64,000 nt of DNA from Methanococcoides sp. (GTDB lineage: Archaea; Halobacteriota; Methanosarcinia; Methanosarcinales; Methanosarcinaceae): NCBI GenBank assembly GCA_021108275.1, contig JAIORD010000043.1, positions 1 through 64,000 of the forward strand, given 5' to 3'. Every line of letters starts with the position of its first letter. Positions within the stretch are counted from its first letter, which is position 1. The notes below the pieces were generated by a model, which was not told the DNA's origin, made no database searches, and worked only from the letters and a program-made list of their open reading frames with translations. Below are positions 34,779-43,880 of the stretch, piece by piece. The translations under genes and the position numbers were made by a program.

Positions 34779-36026
34779 ATGAGACCCACACAGGTAGAAT
34801 ACGCAAAGAACGGTACGCTGACCCCGGAAATGGAGTATGTAGCCGAACACGAGTCCATTTATGTGGAAACTGTAATGTCAAGGGTTGCAGATGGCAGCCT
34901 TGTGATAATGGTTCGCGATGGCTGTCCTCCGGTGGCTATCGGCAAAGGAGCTAAGACGAAGATAAATGTCAATCTCGGCACATCTTCTGCAAGCATCGAT
35001 CCTGACGCTGAACTGGAAAAAGTGAAGGTCGCAGAAAAATACGGTGCCGATACCATAACGGACCTGTCAATGGGTGGCGATATCTCTGGCATCAGAAAAA
35101 TGGTCTTTGATAACACCACTTTACCTATCACTACCGTGCCTGTCTATCAGGCGGTCGTTGAGTGCGGTATGAAGGATACAACCGGTGACGATGTGCTTTC
35201 CTATCTTAAGAAGCAGGTCGATGAAGGTGTCAGTTCTGTTGTGGTGCATTGCGTGGAAAAGCATATGCTTGAGAAGCTCAAAGGTACAGGGCGTATCATG
35301 GGCATGGTCTCAAAGGGCGGTTCCTTCACCAGTGTTCTGATGCTGAAGGACGGCTGTGAGAATCCCTATCTTGAGAACTTTGATGAGGTCCTTTCTATAC
35401 TGAAGAAGAACGATGTCGTCCTTTCCCTTGGGAACACCATGCGTAGCGGGTGCATTCATGATGTGTGCGATAATCCGCAGATGATGGAGATCAGGAAGAA
35501 TGCAAAACTTGCAAAGCAGGCCAATGAGGCCGGTGTCCAAGTGATCATTGAAGGAATGGGTGGCCATGTGCAGGCAAATGATATTGTTCCCCACATTCAG
35601 GCTCACCGCACCCTTTCCAATTATCCTCTCTTTGTAGCTGGTCCGTTGCCGACTGATGTCGGTATGGGATATGACCACATCTCCGGGGCAGTTGGTGCGA
35701 CCATTGCAAGTGGCAATGGTGCTGATTATCTTTGTTACATAACTCCGGCAGAGCATCTATCCCTTCCAACACCTGAACAGGTGCGTGAAGGCCTTATTGC
35801 TTTTAAGATCGCGGCACACATTGGCGATTCCATGAAATATGGTCTCGATGAGCGGGATAAATTGCTTGCTGACAGGCGTGCCAATTTCGATTGGGAAGGA
35901 CAGATGGAACTGGCACTGGACCCTGACAAACCAAAGGGGATGTGTCCTATGACTGGTCCCTGTTCCATGTGTGGCGAATATTGTGCCATCAAGATAATGG
36001 CTGATTATCTGTCAGAAGGTGTCTGA
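34779..36026 (+). CDS. thiC: phosphomethylpyrimidine synthase ThiC family
   Basis: A 415-residue radical-SAM enzyme of the ThiC family, which rearranges aminoimidazole ribotide into the thiamine pyrimidine. It is the short form without the N-terminal domain. TKINVNLGTSSASID, DLSMGGDISGIRK and MEGMGGHVQAND-like motifs are present. The C-terminal cluster motif reads CSMCGEYC, that is C-x2-C-x3-C, one residue shorter than the C-x2-C-x4-C of the best known ThiC. Some clostridial-type ThiC may share this spacing. It is cotranscribed with metF and overlaps the CofE paralog, and no other thiamine gene is near, so a role in another cofactor pathway is possible. Confidence 0.85.
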   Translation: MRPTQVEYAKNGTLTPEMEYVAEHESIYVETVMSRVADGSLVIMVRDGCPPVAIGKGAKTKINVNLGTSSASIDPDAELEKVKVAEKYGADTITDLSMGGDISGIRKMVFDNTTLPITTVPVYQAVVECGMKDTTGDDVLSYLKKQVDEGVSSVVVHCVEKHMLEKLKGTGRIMGMVSKGGSFTSVLMLKDGCENPYLENFDEVLSILKKNDVVLSLGNTMRSGCIHDVCDNPQMMEIRKNAKLAKQANEAGVQVIIEGMGGHVQANDIVPHIQAHRTLSNYPLFVAGPLPTDVGMGYDHISGAVGATIASGNGADYLCYITPAEHLSLPTPEQVREGLIAFKIAAHIGDSMKYGLDERDKLLADRRANFDWEGQMELALDPDKPKGMCPMTGPCSMCGEYCAIKIMADYLSEGV

Positions 36027-36804
36027 ATTGGTATCAGAGCTCCCTTCCATACAGATGCTCGGTATCCGAACTCCCCTCATTGGGGTGGGTGACAATATGG
36101 TAGAAGTTCTATGCGAAGCGTTAGAAAAGGATGGGGTATTTCTGGAAGATAGCGATATCCTGGTTCTTGCGGAATCCGCGGTAGCAACTGCAGAAGGCAG
36201 GTTGGTGGAGCTATCAACCGTAGTGCCGGGGAAAATTGCAAAGGAACTTGCGGGTAAGTACTGTCTTGATCCCAGGGAGATGGAGCTCGTTCTTTGTGAA
36301 TGCGATGAGATCATTGGAGGTGTGCCGGGAGCTGCTCTTACTTTGACCAACGGGACCTTGTCCCCCAATGCAGGCATTGACGCTTCCAACGCACCGGAAG
36401 GGCATGTTGTGCTTTTGCCCAAGGATGCTCAGAAAAGTGCTGCTTATATAAGGAAGGGCGTTGAAGAGTACTCTTCCTGCCATGTGGGTGTTATCATTGG
36501 TGATAGCCGCACTCAGCCTTTACGTCTGGGGTGTATGGGAGTTGCACTTGGAACTTCCGGTATAGTTCCGGTTGAGGATGCACGAGGCTCACATGACCTT
36601 TTTGGGAAACCTCTGCATATAACACGCAAGGCGGTTGCGGATAATCTGGTATCTGCTGCTCAGCTTTTGATGGGTGAGGCAGATGAATGTATTCCTTGTG
36701 TGCTTGTTCGCGGAGCTCCTGTGGAAATGTGTGAAGGGTCTGAGGAGATGCCACTGTTCACACCGGAAGAGTGCATGTATTACAGCAATATCAAAAGGAC
36801 TTGA
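36019..36804 (+). CDS. CofE paralog, probable glutamate ligase
   Basis: About 261 residues of the F420-0:gamma-glutamyl ligase family (COG1478). Motifs are IRTPLIGVGDN, LVLAESAVATAEGRLV, GGVPGAALTLTNGTLSPNAGID and GDSRTQPLRLG. The family adds glutamate to carboxylate groups with GTP. The GTG at 36019 overlaps thiC by eight bases, and a TTG at 36028 with AAGGTG upstream is the alternative. The position at the end of a folate cluster suggests that it adds glutamate to folate rather than to F420. A Chlamydia member of this family (CT611) can replace FolC. A second, orthodox CofE should exist elsewhere in the genome. Confidence 0.75.
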   Translation: MSELVSELPSIQMLGIRTPLIGVGDNMVEVLCEALEKDGVFLEDSDILVLAESAVATAEGRLVELSTVVPGKIAKELAGKYCLDPREMELVLCECDEIIGGVPGAALTLTNGTLSPNAGIDASNAPEGHVVLLPKDAQKSAAYIRKGVEEYSSCHVGVIIGDSRTQPLRLGCMGVALGTSGIVPVEDARGSHDLFGKPLHITRKAVADNLVSAAQLLMGEADECIPCVLVRGAPVEMCEGSEEMPLFTPEECMYYSNIKRT

Positions 36805-36823
36805 AAATTCCTTTTGTCCTTTT
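36793..36823 (+). terminator. terminator after the CofE paralog
   Basis: AAAAGGAC and GTCCTTTT form a stem around a 15-base loop, ending in a T run. It begins in the last codons of the gene. The following 200 bases hold no gene. TATA-like tracts at 36940-36995 probably serve the thioredoxin gene. Confidence 0.5.
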
Positions 36824-37021
36824 TAGTTTACCACTCTTCCATTGGCTCTTCTGAGCCTGATCTTTAAAAAATATATCTCTCTTGCAGTTTCCCTGTTAGC
36901 GAGCATCATAATTGATCTCAGATTGGCACTCAAAAGTTATTTATAGAATGCAACCAATGGTTTTGTATAAAGCATGCAATACCGCTTACTTTATATTTTT
37001 CATTTACAAAGGTGATCTTCA

Positions 37022-37291
37022 ATGAGCAATGTAGTAGTAATGGATTTTACAGCAACGTGGTGTGGACCTTGCCAGATACAGAAACCTATCCTTGAACAGC
37101 TCGAGGGTGAACTGGGGGATAAGGTAGAGTTCAAGATGATAGATGTTGACCAGAACAATGCCCTTGCAGGCAAGTATGGGGTCAGTGCAGTACCTACTCT
37201 CATCATTGAGAAAGATGGCGAAATGGTAAAGCGTTATACAGGTGTTACCAGCGCTGACGTTCTTCGTGCAGAGTTGAATACTCTTATTTAA
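37022..37291 (+). CDS. trx: thioredoxin
   Basis: An 89-residue thioredoxin with WCGPC at residues 13-17 and the cis-proline segment SAVPTLII. It is compact, as archaeal thioredoxins often are. It reduces protein disulfides with electrons from a thioredoxin reductase, which is not in this window. The ribosome-binding region AAAGGTGATCTTCA is identical to that of folD. It has its own promoter region. Confidence 0.93.
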   Translation: MSNVVVMDFTATWCGPCQIQKPILEQLEGELGDKVEFKMIDVDQNNALAGKYGVSAVPTLIIEKDGEMVKRYTGVTSADVLRAELNTLI

Positions 37292-37400
37292 ACCTTTTAT
37301 TTTATTTCCTTTTCATTCATTCTTCCTCTATTTTTTTTATTGTTTTTTCTTCTGACAACATGTAAATAACTTGAACTCGTCCATTGGCCAGAGGTATCAT

Positions 37401-38414
37401 TTGAACAGATTTGCAGACATGGGAGTTCTGGCATTCCGCCAGACGAATTCACGAGGAACGTTCAAACCCCATCTTGCCGTGAAATTTCGGGCAGATGATG
37501 GGAACCTTTGCACCTTTTCAATCGATTCTACTCGTGTCCCTAATAAACAGCCTCAACCGGACGCTTATCTTGTCACTCATGCTCATTCTGACCATAATGG
37601 CAAGTCTGCAATGCTATCTGACCTCTCGGTTTCCACGGAAAAGACCGCTAAAGCCCTTGAGATCCGTCATGATCGTGAGTTCAAGGGGCGTACGATGGCA
37701 TGTGGGGATTCTATCGACATCAATGGTGTGACAGTAAAGACTTATCAGACGGGACATACTGCAGGAGCGGTTGGCTTCTATTGGGTGAACGATGTGGGTA
37801 CTCGTATCCTTGTCACCGGGGATGTCAAGGATGCTTCTGCACTGCCAAAATGTGACGTACTGATAACTGAAGCGAACTATGGAGATCATTCTGACCCGTC
37901 CTGTCATTTCGAGGATGATCTCGAAGGGTTTAGAAATGTGATGGGATGTGGTTCCCAGGTTGCTTTCGGTGCTTATGCTTTTGGGAAGGCACAGCGTGCG
38001 GTGGAGCTTTTGCGTGGTATTGGTTATCATGGGACTATCGCAATGGAAGAAAAATCATTGCTTCTGACACGCAGCCTTGTAGATAATGCGGGGGATATAG
38101 TGGCCATCGGGGAATGCGATGAGGATGAGGTCTGTATCGTCCCGCCTTGGGACCTTAAGAAGTTGCCTCATTCAATGAAAAAATATGTGCTGACTGGAAG
38201 GCTGGACTATAGCTATCCTGCCCTGCAGGTAAGTGACCATCTTGACGCTAATGGGCTTGCTAAAATGGTGGAGGATATAGATCCTGAGCTGACAATTGTG
38301 TATCATCCTTCAGGAGAAAGGCCGGAAAAGTTCGCTTCCTATCTGAATAGTGTCGGCAGGGAAGCTGTGTCCCTTGATCAGGTCAGCAATGTACTGAGTA
38401 ATGAGTTTCTTTGA
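37401..38414 (+). CDS. MBL-fold protein, mRNA 3'-processing/exonuclease-like
   Basis: About 337 residues of metallo-beta-lactamase fold. The zinc motif THAHSDHNG (HxHxDH) lies near residue 58, a further His is in TGHTAGAVGF, and the metal Asp is in TGDVKD. The arrangement (motif 4 as TEANYGDHS, C-terminal HPSGERPEKF) resembles the mRNA 3'-end processing and DNA ligase-associated exonuclease families. I favour the TTG start at 37401 because GAGGT lies five bases upstream. A TTG at 37371 and an ATG at 37419 are alternatives. It is a probable nuclease, with substrate unknown. Confidence 0.75.
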   Translation: MNRFADMGVLAFRQTNSRGTFKPHLAVKFRADDGNLCTFSIDSTRVPNKQPQPDAYLVTHAHSDHNGKSAMLSDLSVSTEKTAKALEIRHDREFKGRTMACGDSIDINGVTVKTYQTGHTAGAVGFYWVNDVGTRILVTGDVKDASALPKCDVLITEANYGDHSDPSCHFEDDLEGFRNVMGCGSQVAFGAYAFGKAQRAVELLRGIGYHGTIAMEEKSLLLTRSLVDNAGDIVAIGECDEDEVCIVPPWDLKKLPHSMKKYVLTGRLDYSYPALQVSDHLDANGLAKMVEDIDPELTIVYHPSGERPEKFASYLNSVGREAVSLDQVSNVLSNEFL

Positions 38415-38500
38415 CCTTGCTCTTGCAGGAATAAACGTTTATATATGTTCTAATGATTATAACAACCAATCTTAATAATTAACTCAGGAGAAGATGCCAA

Positions 38501-38890
38501 TTGAAAAAGGAAAGCAAAGTGAAGTCGGATGGCACCAAAAAGGTAGTTCAGACTGACGCTCCTGCAGTGTCCAAAAAACCCGCTGCGATCAAAGTAAAAA
38601 CTCCGGAAGAGCGCAAGGTAGCACATATACAGGGTATAATCAAGACTGCTGTTGCAGCATTCCTTGGTATGGTAGCCGGTCTTGGTTCATTCCTACAATT
38701 CGGTGCAGGTACCGAAACCAAATGGTATGCAGTGCTGGTCATTGTCGGTGTGTTGGCATATTATGCGCAGCGTTTGATCTATCCCGCTATCAAGATAAAT
38801 ACGAAAGAGTTCGGACCAAAAGATTGGTTCTATGTAGAATTCATCGTTATCGACTTCTGCCTTGTGACATGGGTATTGCTGTTGAATTGA
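38501..38890 (+). CDS. EMC6-like membrane protein
   Basis: A 129-residue protein. A basic N-terminal tail of about 45 residues is followed by three membrane helices (about 46-67, 73-95 and 110-128) with a short polar loop TKEFGPKDWF before the last. Length and helix pattern fit the archaeal EMC6 family, related to a core subunit of the eukaryotic ER membrane protein complex that inserts membrane proteins. The start is TTG, since CAGGAG lies ten bases upstream and the nearby ATG at 38494 is in another frame with a short run. It sits 75 bp before ABCE1, so a ribosome link is plausible. Confidence 0.5.
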   Translation: MKKESKVKSDGTKKVVQTDAPAVSKKPAAIKVKTPEERKVAHIQGIIKTAVAAFLGMVAGLGSFLQFGAGTETKWYAVLVIVGVLAYYAQRLIYPAIKINTKEFGPKDWFYVEFIVIDFCLVTWVLLLN

Positions 38891-38965
38891 CAGTATTCAT
38901 GCTACTCTTTTTTTCGTTTGCGTACAGTTTATTAAATATCCCATTAACAACTTCAGTGATCCATC

Positions 38966-40735
38966 ATGCGAATTGCAATATTGAATAAGGATAAGTGTCA
39001 GCCAAGGCGATGTAGTCACGAATGTGAGAAATATTGCCCTAGGGTCAGGACAGGATACGAAACGATCGTGTTTGGAGATGATGGTAAAGCCATTATATCT
39101 GAGGAATTATGTGTCGGCTGTGGTATCTGTGTCAACAAATGTCCTTTTAGCTGTATTATGATAATCGGTCTGCCTGAGGCTCTTGATAAGCCAACCCACA
39201 GGTATGGCCAGAACGGTTTTGCCCTTTATGGATTACCAACACCTCAGGTAGGTAAGGTAACCGGTATTCTTGGTCCGAACGGTATTGGTAAGAGTACTTC
39301 GGTACAGATACTCTCAGGTGCTCTTGTTCCTAACTTCGGGGAAGAGACCGGTGACTGGGACACAGTATTGGAACACTATGCCGGTACCGGGATGTATGAT
39401 TATTTCAAGAATGTTGTCGATGGCAAGATCAAAGTATCCCAGAAACCGCAGTATGTGGATATGATCCCTAATGCCTTCAAAGGCAAGACCCGTGATCTTC
39501 TTGAAGGTACCGACGAGCGCGGTGTAATGGATGAACTTGTGGAGAAACTTGACCTAAGTCACATAATCAACCGAAATATCGGTGAGCTCAGTGGCGGAGA
39601 ATTGCAGAGGGTAGCCATTGCTGCATGTGCTGCAAGGGATGCCGACTTTTACTTCTTTGATGAGATCAGTCCATATCTGGATATCTACCAGCGCATCAAT
39701 TCCTCAAAGCTTATACAGGAGCTCGCAAAGGACAAGGCCGTTCTTGTAGTTGAGCATGACCTTGCAATTCTGGACATGCTCTCTGATGTCGTTCAGGTGG
39801 CATACGGTATGCCAAGCGGGTATGGTGTGATCACACATCCAAAGGGTGTCAGGATCGCTATCAACCAATATCTCAAGGGTTATCTTCCTGAAGAGAACGT
39901 ACGTGTCAGGCCGGATGCCATTACCTTTGAAGTGCATCCTCCACGCGTTGCAACTGACATTGCCACTCTTCTGGATTACAATGCTTTCTCCAAAAAGTAC
40001 GGTGACGGTTTCTCACTTAAGTCCGATAGCGGTTCTTTAAAAGAAGGTGAAGTGATCGGAATTGTCGGCCCTAATGGTATTGGTAAGTCCACTTTTGTAA
40101 AGATACTTGCAGGAGAGGTCAAACCTGATGAGGGTGAGCTGGAATCTGAAGTATCCATCTCCTATAAACCTCAGTACATCAAAGTGGATTCGTTCATGCA
40201 GGTGCGACAGTTCTTAAGGAGCATCACCCGCAGGTTCGATACCAGCTATTATGAAGCTGAGATCATCAAGCCACTTCAGCTTGAGTCCCTCTTTGATAAA
40301 ATGCTGAACGATCTGAGTGGCGGTGAGTTGCAGAGGGTTGCTATCGCAGCTTGTCTTTCAAAGGATGCTGATCTTTATATTCTCGATGAACCAAGTGCGC
40401 ATCTTGATGTGGAGCAGCGTTCCCTCGCAACTAAGGCGATAAAGAGATTTGCAGAGAATAACGGTAAGACCGCAATGGTCGTAGACCATGACATCTATAT
40501 GATCGATATGCTCAGTGAACGCCTGATAGTCTTCGAAGGTGAACCGGCAGTCTTTGGTATAGCACATCCTCCCTCTTCAATGCAGAAAGGAATGAACAAA
40601 TTCCTTTCAGACCTTGGTATAACTTTCAGAAGGGATGAAGAGACCATAAGACCACGGGTCAATAAAAAAGATTCACGTCTTGACAGAGAACAGAAAGCAA
40701 AAGGCGAATATTATTACTACAAGGTGGATGAGTGA
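38966..40735 (+). CDS. ribosome recycling ATPase ABCE1/Rli1
   Basis: A 589-residue twin ABC ATPase that splits 70S ribosomes after termination with aRF1 and Pelota. The N-terminus has two iron-sulfur cluster motifs (CQPRRCSHECEKYCP and CVGCGICVNKCPFSC). Both nucleotide domains have GPNGIGKST and LSGGELQRVAIAAC, at about residues 99/213 and 366/461. The hinge and C-terminus are complete. It is highly conserved in archaea and eukaryotes. A TATA-like TTATTAAATATCCC lies before the gene. Confidence 0.97.
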   Translation: MRIAILNKDKCQPRRCSHECEKYCPRVRTGYETIVFGDDGKAIISEELCVGCGICVNKCPFSCIMIIGLPEALDKPTHRYGQNGFALYGLPTPQVGKVTGILGPNGIGKSTSVQILSGALVPNFGEETGDWDTVLEHYAGTGMYDYFKNVVDGKIKVSQKPQYVDMIPNAFKGKTRDLLEGTDERGVMDELVEKLDLSHIINRNIGELSGGELQRVAIAACAARDADFYFFDEISPYLDIYQRINSSKLIQELAKDKAVLVVEHDLAILDMLSDVVQVAYGMPSGYGVITHPKGVRIAINQYLKGYLPEENVRVRPDAITFEVHPPRVATDIATLLDYNAFSKKYGDGFSLKSDSGSLKEGEVIGIVGPNGIGKSTFVKILAGEVKPDEGELESEVSISYKPQYIKVDSFMQVRQFLRSITRRFDTSYYEAEIIKPLQLESLFDKMLNDLSGGELQRVAIAACLSKDADLYILDEPSAHLDVEQRSLATKAIKRFAENNGKTAMVVDHDIYMIDMLSERLIVFEGEPAVFGIAHPPSSMQKGMNKFLSDLGITFRRDEETIRPRVNKKDSRLDREQKAKGEYYYYKVDE

Positions 40736-40775
40736 ATATCTCATTCTTTTTATTTCCTTTATTTAATTTGATCTT

Positions 40776-41066
40776 TTAATTTGATATTTTTTTCCTCGAA
40801 AGGTACCATGTAAGGAATTCGGTATAGAGTATTATGCCGATGATAGTGGACCACGCGAACAATAGCAGATGGTAATTGTTAATCGGCACGACCCCTCCTG
40901 CAAGACGTACATGCTCGTGGGTCAAAAACCCAATGGCTGCGTCAGGAATGACCAGCATGATCACCAGTGGAATTCCAAGAAGTACGACACCCGCTATCAA
41001 AGAAGAGTAGTTAACGAGCAGGTACAGTACAATGGCGGAAAGAAGCCCGAATATTATGACTGCCAA
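40776..41066 (-). CDS. small membrane protein, unknown
   Basis: About 96 residues with three hydrophobic helices (1-20, 22-43 and 68-88) and a polar loop HEHVRLAGGVVPINNYH. Not recognised. The start is probably a TTG with GGA six bases upstream, since an in-frame stop excludes a longer form. It lies between ABCE1 and a secreted protein and has no visible partner. Confidence 0.45.
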   Translation of the reverse strand: MAVIIFGLLSAIVLYLLVNYSSLIAGVVLLGIPLVIMLVIPDAAIGFLTHEHVRLAGGVVPINNYHLLLFAWSTIIGIILYTEFLTWYLSRKKISN

Positions 41067-41131
41067 TGCTATTCCAATGATGTCCGTTCAAACCCTCTCC
41101 TTTCTTCTTTGGATCTCATTCATAAATGGCT

Positions 41132-42937
41132 TCATTGTATCCTTTTCCTTTGATTTGATTGTTTTCTGCTAATATATAAATATGCAATAAATGGTATGGT
41201 GGAAAGCACACCCAGAATTGTGATGAATGAGGATAGCAGGAATAATATTCTTCCTTTCATTGTAAGTGGTTGGTAATTAACTTCCTCATCTTTGCTATCA
41301 TCATCGATCGATCCAGTTGAATATGCATATAATCTGATCGTGTTTGATTCAAACGTTCCCTGCGTACCACTTTCATCGTCAAATGTTACTTTTGTGGAAG
41401 GTAGTTCATAGATCGCTTCTTCCTTTGCAACTATTGTATAGACGATCCGTTCTTCTTCACCTACGCCAATATACCCTACCCAGCTTTTATGTCCGCTGAC
41501 AAATTCAAATCCTTTCGGGATGTTCTCTGTGTAGGACACGGTCGCATCCCTGGTGCCGATGTTACGTATGTTTATGGTGACATCTACTTCTTCACCTGTA
41601 TGGATATCAGTTAAACTAACTGCCTTTTCAACTTCCAGCAGTGTACCACTAGTGACGATCGTGCTACTCTCTCCTGAATCCACGCTATATGTCTCTCCCT
41701 GTGAATACCAGTTTGCAACGGCTGGCATCATCTCAAAGGTACCGGCAGCAGTGGGGATGGCACTGTATGTTATCGTTTTTGACTTTTCAGGATCGATAAA
41801 TAAATTCCATTGGGTAGAAGCTATGTCCACAGGCATGAATGAAGGAGGTATCGGATCATTCACAGTTACTTCATGTCCAATGCTGGCATTGTTGTGTATA
41901 ACTAGGGTGAAAATTATCTCCGGATCATCTATTCCTTCTTGTAGCTGGCTGGCATCATATGATCTTGAGATCGCTATATATGGGTCGACAAAGGTAACTG
42001 CGCTTGCTGATGCCTGGTAGCTGTTCCCTTTGTAATCATATCCTTCAACGATAACACTTATTTCGATATCTTCTCCGATGGGTGTTTCCGGAAGCTTGAG
42101 GGTGACCGGGATGATCTGTCTATCTGAAGTGTCCAGTATTGGTACCTCAAAGCTGTCAGAGTCGACCTGTGCATTAATTGCGGAAGGTGTGATCGTAATT
42201 CCTCTGGCAGGTATGGTTCCCTCATTTTTTATAAGAATGTTAAAGACAGGTTCTTCATTTGGAAAGTATCTATCCTCAATGTCCTGTATCTCAAGGGCAA
42301 GTACCGGTTTGCCAGGCTGGTAAGGTAGTATTGTGATCGTCTGTTCTATTTTATCAATGTAGGTTAGACGAATGAGTACTTCATCGAAGTAGCGATGATG
42401 ATCGCCTGTAATGTACTCGTCACTGAGGGTCCGTCCATCCTTTGAGATCTCTATGGATGCAGAATCATCGTTAATTCCAATGGCTCCAATGTTGATGCCA
42501 TTCAGGTCATAACTTTCTCCAACCCCGAGAACAATGGTATCTCCGGGTATCCATACAAGCTCGTATTCATGGATGTACATCTCAAGGGATATTCCGGTCT
42601 CATCAATTGCGAGTGTTCTGACCTTGAGATCTTTGTCATAGAGGAACTCATTGTTCAATTCTGCATCTGCAAAGAAAGCTTCTTTGAATTCTCCGTCAAC
42701 GTATAGGAGGACGTTCGCTGAATACCCGTAGTCTCCTGATCGTATCTCCTGCAGTTTTACAGTGTACTTTTCAGCAGACGCTTTATCATTATCTGAGAGT
42801 TCAAATACTCCCTGATGGACCCAGATCTCTTCATACTGGAACTCGAAGGCAGAAGCTGTCGTACACATTAAAATAAGGACTATAATGCCTGCGAGGACAG
42901 CGCGGTTCAAATGCATCAGGCTTTTTATGTACTTCAT
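41132..42937 (-). CDS. secreted S-layer-related protein (COG1361 type)
   Basis: About 601 residues. A signal peptide (MKYIKSLMHLNRAVLAGIIV onward, cleaved after TASA) is followed by a region with EIRSGDYGYSANVLLYVDGE, then two or three beta-sandwich repeats of the CARDB/DUF11 type (VFNILIKNEGTIPARGITI, FTLVIHNNASIGHEVTVND and VTINIRNIGTRDATVSYTENIP). One C-terminal helix with a basic stop-transfer end anchors it. The start at 42937 makes a normal signal peptide. The longer in-frame start at 42997 does not. It is probably displayed on the outside of the cell. Confidence 0.75.
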   Translation of the reverse strand: MKYIKSLMHLNRAVLAGIIVLILMCTTASAFEFQYEEIWVHQGVFELSDNDKASAEKYTVKLQEIRSGDYGYSANVLLYVDGEFKEAFFADAELNNEFLYDKDLKVRTLAIDETGISLEMYIHEYELVWIPGDTIVLGVGESYDLNGINIGAIGINDDSASIEISKDGRTLSDEYITGDHHRYFDEVLIRLTYIDKIEQTITILPYQPGKPVLALEIQDIEDRYFPNEEPVFNILIKNEGTIPARGITITPSAINAQVDSDSFEVPILDTSDRQIIPVTLKLPETPIGEDIEISVIVEGYDYKGNSYQASASAVTFVDPYIAISRSYDASQLQEGIDDPEIIFTLVIHNNASIGHEVTVNDPIPPSFMPVDIASTQWNLFIDPEKSKTITYSAIPTAAGTFEMMPAVANWYSQGETYSVDSGESSTIVTSGTLLEVEKAVSLTDIHTGEEVDVTINIRNIGTRDATVSYTENIPKGFEFVSGHKSWVGYIGVGEEERIVYTIVAKEEAIYELPSTKVTFDDESGTQGTFESNTIRLYAYSTGSIDDDSKDEEVNYQPLTMKGRILFLLSSFITILGVLSTIPFIAYLYISRKQSNQRKRIQ

Positions 42938-43036
42938 ACCGTTTAAATATACCGTTTTTATTCCTATATTTTTATACTGGTTTGCCTGTTTTATCATTCA
43001 ATAACATTTAATTACAGAACATTCATTACGTAAACT

Positions 43037-43858
43037 ATGCTAACAAAAAGGATAATTCCTTGTCTCGATGTTACTCTTGATGCGTCAGGTGGGACTGTGG
43101 TCAAGGGCGTTGAATTCGTTGACCTGAAAAAAGCAGGTGACCCTGTGGACCTTGCAAAGCGCTATAATGAGCAGGGTGCGGATGAGCTTGTTTTCCTTGA
43201 TATCACCGCTTCTCACGAAGGCCGTTCCACAATGATAGATGTCATCGAGCGGACCGCCGATGAGGTATTTATTCCTCTGACGGTCGGAGGTGGCATAAAT
43301 TCTGTCGAGGATGTCAGGCAGATCCTCCGGGCAGGTGCTGATAAGGTATCTGTTAATACAGCAGCAGTGAAGAACCCGGAATTAATTCGCGAGGCTTCTA
43401 CTATCTTCGGTTCACAATGTATTGTAACAGCTATCGATTGCAGGCGTAACCTCGATGTCGAGAACAATCAGGACAAGACCATACTTGAGCTTGAGGATGG
43501 TACTCTTGCATGGTATGAAGTTGTTATCTATGGTGGCAGAGAACCTACCGGACTGGATACTGTCCAGTGGGCGAAGAAGGTGGAAGAGCTTGGTTCAGGT
43601 GAGATCCTTCTTACAAGCATGAACCGTGACGGGACTTATGATGGTTTTGATATCCCTATTACAAAGAAGCTCTCTGAAGAGCTTGATATTCCAATAATAG
43701 CCTCTGGTGGCGTTGGTAATCCTGAGCACATGTACAAGGGATTCGTTGATGGTAAGGCCGATGCAGGACTTGCTGCAAGCATCTTCCACTTCGGGGAATA
43801 TACTGTGCGGGATGTAAAGGAAGCCCTCAGGGTAAAGGGCATACCGGTACGCCTTTAA
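43037..43858 (+). CDS. hisF: imidazole glycerol phosphate synthase, cyclase subunit
   Basis: A 273-residue TIM barrel that closes the imidazole ring with ammonia from HisH. The catalytic Asp11 lies in KRIIPCLDV, and the second Asp is in TAIDCRRN near residue 132. [28 protein letters not shown] and [15 protein letters not shown] bind the phosphates. The gene is followed 22 bases later by a MazG-like gene, which may be cotranscribed. Confidence 0.96.
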   Translation: MLTKRIIPCLDVTLDASGGTVVKGVEFVDLKKAGDPVDLAKRYNEQGADELVFLDITASHEGRSTMIDVIERTADEVFIPLTVGGGINSVEDVRQILRAGADKVSVNTAAVKNPELIREASTIFGSQCIVTAIDCRRNLDVENNQDKTILELEDGTLAWYEVVIYGGREPTGLDTVQWAKKVEELGSGEILLTSMNRDGTYDGFDIPITKKLSEELDIPIIASGGVGNPEHMYKGFVDGKADAGLAASIFHFGEYTVRDVKEALRVKGIPVRL

Positions 43859-43880
43859 TTTGATCTCAGGGGAAGATATC

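Noticed and set aside
41132-42937. Calling the secreted protein the major S-layer protein.
   Set aside because: It lacks the typical tandem S-layer duplication domain pattern as far as I can see, and its CARDB-like repeats are common in minor surface proteins.
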